From: Geovibrio thiophilus
Lineage (GTDB): Bacteria; Chrysiogenota; Deferribacteres; Deferribacterales; Geovibrionaceae
Length of the DNA stretch: 64,000 bases
Assembly: GCF_004087915.1 (NCBI RefSeq)
Contig: NZ_CP035108.1
Location: 806,001 to 870,000 of the forward strand
Reading direction: 5' to 3'
In this document: in pieces, positions 1 through 7,596 of the stretch
Numbering within the stretch: the stretch's first letter is position 1
Layout: each line of letters begins with the position of its first letter
Notes under the pieces: model-generated
Database searches by the model: none
Told to the model about the DNA's origin: nothing
What the model saw: only the letters and a program-made list of their open reading frames with translations
Made by a program: the position numbers and the translations under genes

Positions 1-519
1 TCTGTTTACGGCTCTGCGATGATACTCCTCTACGCTGCCAGCGCCGCATATCACCTCATCCCGCTGAATGAGCGGGGAACACGCATCCTTAAAAAAATAG
101 ATCACGTGATGATCTTTATGATGATAGCCGGAACCTATACTCCTTTCTGCCTTGTGCCGCTCAGGGGAGGCTGGGGATGGACAATTTTCGGTATAGTGTG
201 GGGCTTCGCGGTAGTGGGAATCTTCTTTAAGCTCTTCTATATCCATGCGCCGAGATTTCTTTCGACAAGCATATATCTCGCCATGGGCTGGATAAGCATA
301 GTGGCTATCTACCCCATTGTGAAGAACATTCCCACCGGCGGAGTCATATGGCTTGCCGCAGGCGGAGTGCTTTACAGCATGGGTGCGGTGATCTACGCAC
401 TGAAAAAACCTAACCCGTGGCCCGGTGTTTTCGGCTTCCATGAAATCTGGCATATCTTTGTTCTTGCTGGAAGTTTCAGTCATTTTATGGTAATGCTTTT
501 ATACATCCTCAACCTTTAG
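1..519 (+). CDS. Hemolysin III / PAQR-family membrane protein (5' truncated)
   Basis: The reading frame is open from the first base, so the gene begins upstream of the window; 172 codons are visible. The protein is almost entirely hydrophobic helices and carries the family landmarks: an early 'SAAYH' histidine motif, 'KKIDHVMIFMMIAGTYTPF' in the middle and 'GFHEIWHIFVLAGSFSHF' near the C-terminus. These His and Asp residues are the conserved metal-site positions of the HlyIII/YqfA/PAQR family of seven-helix proteins. The cellular role in bacteria is not settled (membrane stress or hydrolase activity has been suggested), so only the family is asserted. No terminator is obvious; the next gene has its own long leader. 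Confidence 0.9.
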   Translation, partial: SVYGSAMILLYAASAAYHLIPLNERGTRILKKIDHVMIFMMIAGTYTPFCLVPLRGGWGWTIFGIVWGFAVVGIFFKLFYIHAPRFLSTSIYLAMGWISIVAIYPIVKNIPTGGVIWLAAGGVLYSMGAVIYALKKPNPWPGVFGFHEIWHIFVLAGSFSHFMVMLLYILNL

Positions 520-715
520 CTTTAAAATTATTTTCTAAAATCGTAAAAAAAAGATTCTTTTTTTTGCAAATTAGGGTATTATAAAATTAGAGCAAAGAGT
601 ACAGTTTAGTTACCAGACGAGTACGAGTCGAGCATAATCACCGATTATCTAAGGCAAGTTGAACTGGAAGTTTCAAAACTGTAGTTCTTTTACTACTTTT
701 AACAGGAGACTATTC
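520..715 (+). other. Leader region of the cold-shock gene
   Basis: This 196-base gap holds an A/T-rich tract followed by about 130 bases leading to a strong ribosome site (AACAGGAGA, 701-709) in front of the csp start. Long structured leaders are characteristic of cspA-family genes, where they act as thermosensors. The leader length depends on a transcription start I could not place: no convincing -35/-10 pair was found. Confidence 0.35.
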
Positions 716-916
716 ATGCAAGAAGGAACTGTAAAATGGTTCAATGAGACTAAGGGCTACGGCTTCATAGCCAAAGATGACGGTGACGACATTTTCGTAC
801 ACGTAAGCGCAATCGCTAAAGCAGGCTTCAAAACCCTTGAAGAAGGCGAAAGAGTTAAATTCGATGTTGAAAAAACTCCCAAAGGTCTTGCCGCTGTTAA
901 CGTTGTTACTGCGTAA
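716..916 (+). CDS. Cold-shock domain protein (CspA family)
   Basis: A 66-residue single cold-shock domain. It has the RNP1-type 'KGYGFI' and RNP2-type 'DIFVHVSAI' nucleic-acid-binding motifs in the right order and ends in the usual 'AAVNVV'. Proteins of this family bind single-stranded RNA and DNA and act as RNA chaperones or antiterminators. The ATG at 716 follows an AGGAGA ribosome site by six bases; an in-frame upstream start at 659 would add residues unlike the family and is rejected. It is monocistronic, closed by a strong terminator. Confidence 0.96.
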   Translation: MQEGTVKWFNETKGYGFIAKDDGDDIFVHVSAIAKAGFKTLEEGERVKFDVEKTPKGLAAVNVVTA

Positions 917-942
917 GCTTTAGGAAACAATAACAGAATATT

Positions 943-977
943 AAGCCCGTCCGGTTTTCCGGACGGGCTTTCTTTTT
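943..977 (+). terminator. Rho-independent terminator after csp
   Basis: Perfect hairpin AAGCCCGTCCGG / CCGGACGGGCTT with a short T loop, immediately followed by a T-rich run. It lies 26 bases after the csp stop. Confidence 0.92.
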
Positions 978-1367
978 GCATTTTTTTATCTCCATAGACT
1001 GATAATAACTCCGAAAATCTTCTCCGGTATGCTTATTTTAATCACTCCTAACCCTTTCCTTTGTGAAAGAAGCAAACTGATTTTGTAGTAGAACACTCTC
1101 CTTTTGAAAACCGAAGCGCTTAGCTTTGACATATCCTTCACGAACTTTTTTTCATAAAATGACTTTATTGTCATTCTGCCGATCCCAGAATAATTTTTTT
1201 ATGCCTTTCCCTGAAAACTGTTTATATAATAATTGATTTTACCCATAAATGCGCTGTATGCGGCTGATTATTGAAGCAAGTGCTCAAAAAATCAGTGTGA
1301 TGTTAATGAAAATCATGATAAATTATCTCAGTGATTACGTGGTTTCTCTTAATTGGAGAGGTGGTAT
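978..1367. other. Intergenic region without a supported gene
   Basis: An A/T-rich stretch between the csp terminator and the DUF1566 lipoprotein. A 62-codon open frame on the - strand (986-1174) has a skewed composition and only a weak ribosome site, so I do not call it. The last bases hold the GGAGAGG ribosome site of the next gene. Confidence 0.5.
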
Positions 1368-3245
1368 ATGAAAGGGCTGCACTTTATTATTCTTGCGGTA
1401 TTAATTTTGGCTGTCGGCTGCGGCGGAAACGGCAGCAGTTCCAAAGATGACTCATCGGCATATCAGGGTTATTATACAGGGGTTTACTCAAATGCTTCCG
1501 TCTCGGGAGCATGGAGTATGGCTGTTGATAAAAACGGTGACATCAGCGGGTTGGCGGAAGACAATCTTTACTCTTATATTCTTACTGGCACAGTTGATGA
1601 AGGCGGAGGCGCGGCTGTAACAGGCACAGCGGGATCGGATGCAAACGCTTTTATCAGAAGGACATTGAATTCGCCCTCGGATATTTATATTGAACTCAGT
1701 TTTATTTTTAATTTCAGTTCGGGCAATTTTACTGGAGAGTGGGCAAGAACAGACAGTCAAACTGGTTTTTTCTCTGGAACGCAGCATAATTCAAGCGGTC
1801 AGAATATAGGCAATATTCCTCCGCAGATAAGCGGAACCCCGGTAACCGGCATTACGACCGGCACTTATTACAGCTTTATTCCCATCTCTTTTGATGCCGA
1901 CGGAGATACGCTGACTTTTCATATAATTAATAAGCCGGACTGGGCATTGTTCGATAATGAAACGGGCGCTCTGACTGGAACTCCGGACAATGCCGGAGTT
2001 TTGGAGGGTATAGTGATAACCGTGACTGACGGGAGAGGCGGTTTCGATTTTATCAACTCTTTCAGCATAACGGTGAATCAGGCAAACACTCCGCCGATCG
2101 TAGGCGGAACAGCGCTGACATCAGTAACCGCTGGGTCGGCTTACAATTTTGTTCCCGCCGCTAACGATGCCGACAGCGATACGCTGACTTTCAGCATAGA
2201 AAACAAACCCTCATGGGCAAATTTCAGCACGACGACGGGAGCGCTGACAGGCACACCCTCCAATGCGGATACCGGCACTTACAGCGGCATAGTGATTTCC
2301 GTTTCCGACGGCAACGGCGGCACGGACTCATTGGATGCTTTTGACATAAGTGTTTTTCTGCCTCTTAAAAAAACAGGGCAGATAAAAAGCTACGACAGCA
2401 GCGGAACAGAGGTTACTGACGGCAGTATAAAGGATGACGGTTATTACCAGAAGGGTGCAGCAATAGCCTACAGCAGAGATAACGGCATAGTGACGGACGG
2501 TGTAACAGGACTGACGTGGCAGGATGACGCTCTCAGCGGAACAGTGAATCGGGCAGATGCAGAAACCTACTGCGACGGAATCACCACCGGCGGTCATAAT
2601 GACTGGAGACTGCCGTACAGAAGTGAGCAGACAACCATAATTGATTACAGCAGATACGGTCAGGCGATAGATGACACTTTCCTGTTCAAGGCGACAGGAT
2701 ATTTTACCTTATATTGGAGTTATAATGATGTAGCGGACGACAGCTCATATGCTTGGGGTGTGCTTTTCTACACAGGCGGGGTTTATTTCAGTGCAAAAAC
2801 AGCTGATGGGTACGCCCGCTGCGTCCGTGGAGATACTCTTCCGACAGAGAGCTTTAACCGGAACGACACTGATAAGATAGTTACAGATACACTGCACGGA
2901 CTGATGTGGCAGGATGACGAGGAATCTGCAACAGACGCAAGGAACTGGACAGGAGCCATAAGCTACTGTGAGGCTTCGGAGCTTGGCGGCTATGATGACT
3001 GGCGTCTGCCCAATGTGACCGAACTGAACTCAATTGTGGACTATACAGCGTATAATCCGGCAGTCAGTTCTGTTTTTCAGAATACAATAGTAGAAGACAG
3101 CGGTTCCAGCGTTCACTACTGGACTTCAACCAGCGATGCCTTCGGTCTTCCCTACGCATGGACTGTATATTTTGACTACGGCATTGTGGGGAGCAAAGCA
3201 AAGTCCGGCAGCGGCTATACCCGCTGTGTGCGCAGTATAAATTAA
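1368..3245 (+). CDS. Lipoprotein with two Ig-like (cadherin-type) and two DUF1566 domains
   Basis: A 625-residue exported lipoprotein: hydrophobic signal ending in lipobox AVGC (Cys18), then a Gly/Ser linker. Two putative Ig/cadherin-like repeats (about 150-238 and 240-330) share 'DADxDTLTFxIxNKPxWAxF...TGALTGTP'. Two DUF1566/Lcl C-terminal-type domains follow (about 365-490 and 495-625), each with 'GLTWQDD / GLMWQDD', 'NDWRLP / DDWRLP' and a terminal 'YARCVR / YTRCVR'. The family is common on cell surfaces of anaerobic proteobacteria but its function is unknown; surface adhesion is only a guess. The ATG at 1368 is chosen over an in-frame TTG at 1353 because GGAGAGG sits just before it. It stands alone, closed by a terminator. 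Confidence 0.88.
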   Translation: MKGLHFIILAVLILAVGCGGNGSSSKDDSSAYQGYYTGVYSNASVSGAWSMAVDKNGDISGLAEDNLYSYILTGTVDEGGGAAVTGTAGSDANAFIRRTLNSPSDIYIELSFIFNFSSGNFTGEWARTDSQTGFFSGTQHNSSGQNIGNIPPQISGTPVTGITTGTYYSFIPISFDADGDTLTFHIINKPDWALFDNETGALTGTPDNAGVLEGIVITVTDGRGGFDFINSFSITVNQANTPPIVGGTALTSVTAGSAYNFVPAANDADSDTLTFSIENKPSWANFSTTTGALTGTPSNADTGTYSGIVISVSDGNGGTDSLDAFDISVFLPLKKTGQIKSYDSSGTEVTDGSIKDDGYYQKGAAIAYSRDNGIVTDGVTGLTWQDDALSGTVNRADAETYCDGITTGGHNDWRLPYRSEQTTIIDYSRYGQAIDDTFLFKATGYFTLYWSYNDVADDSSYAWGVLFYTGGVYFSAKTADGYARCVRGDTLPTESFNRNDTDKIVTDTLHGLMWQDDEESATDARNWTGAISYCEASELGGYDDWRLPNVTELNSIVDYTAYNPAVSSVFQNTIVEDSGSSVHYWTSTSDAFGLPYAWTVYFDYGIVGSKAKSGSGYTRCVRSIN

Positions 3246-3255
3246 TTTTTATCAG

Positions 3256-3285
3256 GTTCCCCCTGTTTAGGGGGAACGTTTTCTT
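3256..3285 (+). terminator. Terminator after the DUF1566 lipoprotein
   Basis: Perfect 8-bp stem GTTCCCCC / GGGGGAAC with a six-base loop followed by GTTTTCTT. Confidence 0.85.
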
Positions 3286-3331
3286 ATCTAATCCTTACTT
3301 ACGGGAACATAAAGACAAGACATTATAGTTT

Positions 3332-3413
3332 CGTCACTGCGAGGAGCAAAGCGACGTGGCAGTCTTTAAGTATATATAGAGATTGCTTCACCCTTTGCGG
3401 GTTCGCAATGACG
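3332..3413. repeat. Small interspersed palindromic repeat (CGTCA-TGCGA type)
   Basis: An 82-bp element bounded by imperfect inverted ends CGTCACTGCGA and TCGCAATGACG, with a second inner inverted pair (GGCAGTC / GATTGC). It does not code. It resembles the widespread 'GTCA-TGCGAGGAGC' type of intergenic repeat. Only this copy of the type is clear in the window. Confidence 0.6.
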
Positions 3414-3469
3414 TTTTAAGCTTAATGGAGGGAACATCATTGTGGTTATCGTAAGAATTGAGGCGTAAA

Positions 3470-3558
3470 CATTCCCATGGAAGGGAATGCGCCGTGCGAA
3501 GCGAAGACGTGCCTGCACGGCGCGAGCGGTTTAAGTAATTTCCACGGATGGAAATTAC
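3470..3558 (+). repeat. Modular hairpin repeat, copy A
   Basis: Three parts. Hairpin 1 has arms CATTCCC / GGGAATG (3470-3476, 3483-3489) and loop ATGGAA. The core GCGCCGTGC...GCACGGCGC (3489-3523) carries the family sequence GCCGTGCGAAGCGAAG and ends CGCGAGCG. Hairpin 3 has perfect 9-bp arms GTAATTTCC / GGAAATTAC (3535-3543, 3550-3558) and loop ACGGAT. Both hexaloops fit ANGGAN. It sits directly behind the rubrerythrin stop codon, so it may also serve as that gene's 3' end structure. Confidence 0.75.
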
Positions 3559-3567
3559 GATCATTAA

Positions 3568-4164
3568 TTAGAAGTTTTCAACCAGAAGTTCAAAGTGTTC
3601 CTGTTTGTGTGCACATGCAGGGCATACGCCGGGAGCTTCAAAGCCTTCGTGAATGTGTCCGCATACAAGACATTTCCATTTAACCGTAACGTCTTTCTTG
3701 AATATCATGCCGTTTGCGAGGCTGTCAGCGAGTTTGCGGTATCTGTTTTCGTGGTGAGCCTCAATAGCCGCAATGCGTGTGAAGAGAGCGGAAACCTGAG
3801 GGAAGCCCTCTTCTTTAGCGATCTGAGCGAATTTGGGGTATAGGATTTCCCACTCCTCATGTTCGCCGTCTGCGGCGTAGAGCAGGTTGTCTTTTGTGGT
3901 TCTAAAACAGACAGGATAATCCGCATTGACGTTTACCATGAGGGGAGAGGCGTCACCCAGCCCTTCAAGAGCGTAGTCAAAGAATCTTTTTGCGTGTACT
4001 CTTTCATTGTCCGCTGTTTCAAGGAAAATGTTCTCGATCTGGCGGAAGCCGTCTTTTCTCGCCTGAGATGCGTACATAGTGTATCTGCCTCTTGCCTGAG
4101 ATTCGCCGGCAAAAGCTTTCATAAGGTTTTCAAGGGTCTCTGTTCCTTTAAGTGTTTTTGACAT
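3568..4164 (-). CDS. rbr: Rubrerythrin
   Basis: A 198-residue rubrerythrin: non-heme diiron peroxidase that reduces hydrogen peroxide in anaerobes using reduced rubredoxin or related donors. The ferritin-like domain carries the diiron ligands in Glu21, Glu54/His57 (ADNERVH), the Glu-rich 101-106 segment and Glu135/His138 (AAIEAHHENRY). A C-terminal rubredoxin-like domain has Cys165/Cys168 and Cys181/Cys184. A strong AGGAGG ribosome site precedes the ATG. It is monocistronic, with a near-consensus promoter containing a PerR/Fur-like palindrome, which fits peroxide control. Confidence 0.96.
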   Translation of the reverse strand: MSKTLKGTETLENLMKAFAGESQARGRYTMYASQARKDGFRQIENIFLETADNERVHAKRFFDYALEGLGDASPLMVNVNADYPVCFRTTKDNLLYAADGEHEEWEILYPKFAQIAKEEGFPQVSALFTRIAAIEAHHENRYRKLADSLANGMIFKKDVTVKWKCLVCGHIHEGFEAPGVCPACAHKQEHFELLVENF

Positions 4165-4254
4165 TTTGTCTGCCTCCTATTATTTTTTGTTCATTACATA
4201 TTACTTCAATTATAGCTCTGAAAAAAGCATAATCGTAAAATTAGCCGATAAAAA

Positions 4255-4283
4255 ATATTAATTAATAAATTTTATTAAGTCAA
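4255..4283 (-). promoter_or_regulatory. Rubrerythrin promoter with a 7-1-7 palindrome between -35 and -10
   Basis: Read on the - strand: TTGACT, exactly 17 bases, TAATAT. Most of the spacer is TAATAAA-T-TTTATTA (4263-4277), a perfect 7-1-7 inverted repeat of the shape and A/T content of PerR and Fur boxes. A repressor bound here would block polymerase. The regulator's identity is inferred. Confidence 0.7.
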
Positions 4284-4371
4284 GCAGAAAATATGGAAAA
4301 CTGAGCAAATAATAAAGGATGTTTTATTTGTATGCTGTTTAAAGGAAAAGTCTACTATAGCGCGAAATGAT

Positions 4372-4397
4372 CCCGCCCGGAGGAGACCCCGGGCGGG
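4372..4397 (-). terminator. Stem-loop after glyA
   Basis: Perfect 9-bp G/C stem CCGCCCGGG-type (4372-4380 with 4389-4397) and an eight-base loop, 34 bases after the glyA stop. The following bases on the - strand are not a clean U tract, so it may be a weak terminator or a transcript-end stabiliser. Confidence 0.5.
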
Positions 4398-4430
4398 CAG
4401 CGGTATAAAGCAAGAAGGTTGTAATTATTC

Positions 4431-5672
4431 TCAGTCAAGTCCCGGTGGGGGGAACTTGCTGCACAGCTCCTTGACATCCTGCGCCGTTTTGGCGAGGAAT
4501 TCGGCGTTATCCCAGTTATCTATGACTGCGCTGATGAACTCAGCAGTTTTTCTCGTTTCTTCTTCCTTAAACCCTCTGGAAGTAACCGCTGCGAGACCGA
4601 GTCTGATTCCGCTTGGGTCGAAGGGCTTTCTCTTGTCATAGGGAACAGAGTTGCAGTTGAGGACTATGCCTGCCTCATCAAGGGCTTTAGCCGCCTGTTT
4701 CCCCGTGATGTTTTTGTTCGTGAGGTCTATAAGCAGAAGGTGGTTGTCCGTTCCGCCTGTAACAAGCTGAAATCCCTTTGCGAGGAGTGTCTCAGCCATT
4801 ATTTTTGCGTTTTTGACTATCTGGTGACCATATTCCTTAAATTCGGGGGTCATAGCCTCTTTCAGAGCAACTGCGATGGCGGCTGTTGTGTGGTTGTGGG
4901 GTCCGCCCTGTATTCCGGGGAAAACTGCCTTGTCAATAGCCGCTTTGTGCTGCTCTTTACAGAGGATCATGCCGCCTCTGGGTCCTCTGAGCGTTTTATG
5001 GGTCGTTGTGGTGACAACATCCGCATAGGGGACAGGGCTGGGGTGTGCGCCCGCCGCCACGAGACCCGCGAAGTGAGCCATATCCACAAAGAGGATAGCG
5101 CCGACTTCGTCCGCTATTTCACGGAATTTTTTGAAGTCAAGCTGGCGGGGGTATGCGGAGTGACCGGCTATTATCATTTTGGGCTTGCTTTCAAGAGCGA
5201 GTTTTCTGATGGTGTCGTAGTTGAGGAGTCCCGTTTCCTGATCAAGCTCGTAGGAAACTATATTGAAATACTTGCCTGTGATGCTCACGGGGGAGCCGTG
5301 TGTGAGGTGTCCGCCGTGGGGAAGAGCCATACCCATTACGGTTTCGCCGGGTTTCACGAAGGCGAGGTATACCGCAAGGTTGGCGGGTGAGCCGGAGTAG
5401 GGCTGAACATTTGCGTGGTCGGCGCCGAAGAGCTCTTTCGCTCTTTCGATGGCAATTTCCTCAATGGGGTCGATGAACTGCTGACCCTCATAGTAGCGTT
5501 TGCCCGGGTAGCCTTCGGAGTATTTGTTTGTGAGAACAGTTCCCGAAGCCTCAAGCACTGCACGGGTAACGTAGTTTTCGGAAGCTATAAGACGTATTTT
5601 GTCTATCTGCCTCTGTTCTTCCTTGATGATGAGATCATAAACGGCGGGGTCAAAGTTTTTGAGATTCTGCAT
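4431..5672 (-). CDS. glyA: Serine hydroxymethyltransferase
   Basis: A 413-residue PLP enzyme, full family length, converting serine and tetrahydrofolate to glycine and 5,10-methylene-tetrahydrofolate. Visible landmarks are 'IASENY' near the N-terminus, '[13 protein letters not shown]', '[11 protein letters not shown]' and the Schiff-base lysine in '[14 protein letters not shown]' (about Lys226). The ATG at 5672 has GGGAGGA eight bases upstream; the longer in-frame start at 5690 would swallow that site. The gene stands alone behind a ZTP riboswitch, so its expression is probably tied to folate/one-carbon status. Confidence 0.97.
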   Translation of the reverse strand: MQNLKNFDPAVYDLIIKEEQRQIDKIRLIASENYVTRAVLEASGTVLTNKYSEGYPGKRYYEGQQFIDPIEEIAIERAKELFGADHANVQPYSGSPANLAVYLAFVKPGETVMGMALPHGGHLTHGSPVSITGKYFNIVSYELDQETGLLNYDTIRKLALESKPKMIIAGHSAYPRQLDFKKFREIADEVGAILFVDMAHFAGLVAAGAHPSPVPYADVVTTTTHKTLRGPRGGMILCKEQHKAAIDKAVFPGIQGGPHNHTTAAIAVALKEAMTPEFKEYGHQIVKNAKIMAETLLAKGFQLVTGGTDNHLLLIDLTNKNITGKQAAKALDEAGIVLNCNSVPYDKRKPFDPSGIRLGLAAVTSRGFKEEETRKTAEFISAVIDNWDNAEFLAKTAQDVKELCSKFPPPGLD

Positions 5673-5697
5673 TAAAATCCTCCCATACATACGGGCG

Positions 5698-5807
5698 AAA
5701 AAAAACGCCCGAACAGTTCCAAGAACAGCCCAGACGCACGACTTTAAGCATATAGTTCCGTACTTCCCGGGGGTGATCCCCCTTAATCTGCGTCAGTTGC
5801 ACGGACG
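5698..5807 (-). ncRNA. ZTP (pfl) riboswitch with terminator platform upstream of glyA
   Basis: On the - strand the leader shows P1 UCCGU (5801-5805) with ACGGA (5757-5761), then ACUGACGC, hairpin GGGGG-AUCA-CCCCC (5769-5782), GGGAAG, and downstream GCGUCUGGGC. The pseudoknot pairs GACGC (5790-5794) with GCGUC (5733-5737) perfectly, and CUGGGC is the conserved pfl 3' signature. The same GCGUC is also the base of a long hairpin (apical GUUC-UUG-GAAC, 5716-5726) ending in eight U (5698-5705). Ligand binding would therefore hide GCGUC in the pseudoknot and stop the terminator, giving an ON switch. ZTP/ZMP signals folate shortage, and glyA is a known target class. Confidence 0.88.
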
Positions 5808-5812
5808 AGTAT

Positions 5813-5841
5813 TAAATAGGATATTTAAGAGCGGATGTCAA
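5813..5841 (-). promoter_or_regulatory. Promoter of the glyA riboswitch transcript
   Basis: TTGACA (5836-5841), 17 bases, TATTTA (5813-5818) on the - strand. The predicted start falls at the first base of the aptamer, which supports both calls. Confidence 0.7.
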
Positions 5842-5956
5842 ACCCAAATTTACTGCTCAGAGATTCTTCACTTATATTCAGAATAAAGTCATACTTTTTT
5901 TTGTGAGAATATTTTTTTCTCTGAATTTGATGTTAATATATTACATACGGTGTAGC

Positions 5957-5985
5957 TTGGCGGACATATTCAAGTTCGGTATATT
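5957..5985 (+). promoter_or_regulatory. Promoter of the PqqD-like/radical SAM pair
   Basis: TTGGCG, 17 bases, TATATT, giving a leader of about 50 bases to the ATG at 6043, which has an AAGGAGG ribosome site. Together with the glyA promoter this accounts for the 370-base divergent gap. Confidence 0.55.
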
Positions 5986-6042
5986 ATCACAATCACAGGT
6001 CAGGTTCATGAACAGATTAAGACGAGGAATAAGGAGGCAGTT

Positions 6043-6495
6043 ATGACTCGGTTAACCGTTACCAAAAAAGCAGTTTCCTATGAGGTCGGCGACATTGTGG
6101 TGAAGCTGGACAGTTTAGGGGACGACAAGGTCTTGATATTCAACAATGTTGCGGCATTTATCTGGAAAATAATGGAATCATCGCCTGCAATTACATTGGT
6201 GGATTTGGTTGAGAAAATTGAACTTAAATACGACGTTTCACAGAAAGATGTGATTCGTGATGTGAGGATTTTTCTTGAATCCCTTGTTTATCTGGAGATG
6301 ATCGACGCAGTGCCTATTTCGTTTGATGGTCTGAAAACCGCCGCTGCCAGAAGCGAAAGAGAAAGCTACAGACCCCCGAAAATATATATATACGATTTGA
6401 AGACAGATGAAGAGGTTCCTTTCGGTCCTCATATAAAGGGGCGTACATACACCCACAGAGCGATCACCAAATCATGGCACGGCGGCTGCTGCTGA
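6043..6495 (+). CDS. PqqD-like RiPP recognition protein with a Cys-Cys C-terminal tail
   Basis: 150 residues. Residues about 8-95 fit a PqqD/RRE winged fold, with 'LIFNNVAAFIWKIM', 'KYDVSQKDVIRDVRIFLESLVYLEMID'. RRE domains hold the leader of a precursor peptide for a radical SAM enzyme. Residues about 96-150 are not part of a normal PqqD domain. The tail contains 'RPPKIYIYDL', a charged stretch, then 'HRAITKSWHGGCC' at the extreme end. The next gene, 21 bases on, is a radical SAM/SPASM enzyme. The tail may be the peptide substrate fused to its own recognition domain, because no separate precursor gene is visible. It is also possible that the tail only binds metal. Confidence 0.8.
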   Translation: MTRLTVTKKAVSYEVGDIVVKLDSLGDDKVLIFNNVAAFIWKIMESSPAITLVDLVEKIELKYDVSQKDVIRDVRIFLESLVYLEMIDAVPISFDGLKTAAARSERESYRPPKIYIYDLKTDEEVPFGPHIKGRTYTHRAITKSWHGGCC

Positions 6496-6516
6496 CAGAT
6501 ATAAAGACGGGCTGTT

Positions 6517-7581
6517 ATGGATAAAAAAACTTATGCCATTGAGTACCCCGACGGGGAGTATGAGAACATACTTTTAACTCATGCCGCAGAAAAAAAAGTA
6601 CCGATACAGGGAGAGATTGAAATTACATCCAAATGTAATTTCGGGTGTATCCACTGTTACGCAGATCAGGAAAAATCATCAATGAATCCTGTTCTCTTCA
6701 TGCGCATTGCGGATCAGTTAAGGCAAAACGGCTGTATCTGGCTGCTTGTCACAGGAGGAGAACCGCTTATTCATGAAGCTTTTGATGAGATGTGGATTTA
6801 TGCGCACAGCATCGGACTCAGGCTCTCCCTGTTTACCAACGGCTCAATGCTGATTGATAAAAAAATCAGTGTGCTTAAGCAGGCTCCGCCGGAGAATATT
6901 GAAGTGTCAATTTACTCATTATCCGAGCAGACACAAAGGATAATTACGGGCAGCGCTCAGGATATTAACTCCTTGCTCAGCAGACTGCACAGTCTCAAGG
7001 CTGTATCCCGTATTGTGCTGAAAACACCTTTATTAACTGAGAATGTAGAAGAAATAGACAAAATCGAACAGTTGGCAAAAGAAAACGGTTTCAGTTTCAG
7101 AATGGATGCGGTGATACATCCTGCTCTCAGCGGTGACTGCTCCTCTGTCAGTCACCGTGTTCCCGCGGATAAGGCGGCTTCTGTGGTCATGAAAGATCCT
7201 GCCATGCGTGAGCAGCTCAGAGAAAGTAACTCTCACAACAGACTTCCTTTTGAAACCGAAGGTTACCTGTTTCCATGTTCTGCCGGTAAGTACAGCTTCC
7301 ACATAGATAATGAAGCAAATCTCAGCATGTGCTCGATTTACAGAAACAGAGCGGGGTGTTTGAAAGAAGAAAGCTTTTCATCCGTCTGGAAACGTTTGAC
7401 AGATTTACGAGAAACAAAAGCCAGCCCTAATAAGCGGTGCAGTGAATGTAAAATTAAAAATATCTGCCCGACCTGTCCGGCAGTGGGGAAACTGCACAAC
7501 AGGGAGCATGATTATATTGATGAGTACATCTGTCAGTATACCCATGAGATTGCCGCATTGTCCGGAATTAAGCTGCTGTAA
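6517..7581 (+). CDS. Radical SAM / SPASM peptide-modifying enzyme
   Basis: 354 residues. The radical SAM cluster motif is Cys40, Cys44, Cys47 in 'SKCNFGCIHCY', followed by the SAM-binding 'VTGGEPL' loop. The C-terminal SPASM region has Cys272, Cys281, Cys308, Cys311, Cys317, Cys320 and Cys339, the pattern that binds two auxiliary 4Fe-4S clusters in PqqE/MftC/AlbA relatives. Such enzymes form C-C or thioether cross-links in ribosomal peptides. Coupling to the PqqD-like gene upstream supports a peptide substrate. No protease or exporter is adjacent, so the product and its fate are unknown. The gene ends 15 bases from the convergent next gene. Confidence 0.9.
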   Translation: MDKKTYAIEYPDGEYENILLTHAAEKKVPIQGEIEITSKCNFGCIHCYADQEKSSMNPVLFMRIADQLRQNGCIWLLVTGGEPLIHEAFDEMWIYAHSIGLRLSLFTNGSMLIDKKISVLKQAPPENIEVSIYSLSEQTQRIITGSAQDINSLLSRLHSLKAVSRIVLKTPLLTENVEEIDKIEQLAKENGFSFRMDAVIHPALSGDCSSVSHRVPADKAASVVMKDPAMREQLRESNSHNRLPFETEGYLFPCSAGKYSFHIDNEANLSMCSIYRNRAGCLKEESFSSVWKRLTDLRETKASPNKRCSECKIKNICPTCPAVGKLHNREHDYIDEYICQYTHEIAALSGIKLL

Positions 7582-7596
7582 AAGTTCTAAGGGCTG

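Noticed and set aside
986-1174. Possible 62-residue protein on the - strand
   Set aside because: Basic, low-complexity composition, weak ribosome site and no recognisable motif; more likely chance in an A/T-rich gap.
3477-3683. Open frame of 68 codons
   Set aside because: Covers repeat copy A and then runs antisense into rubrerythrin; no ribosome site.
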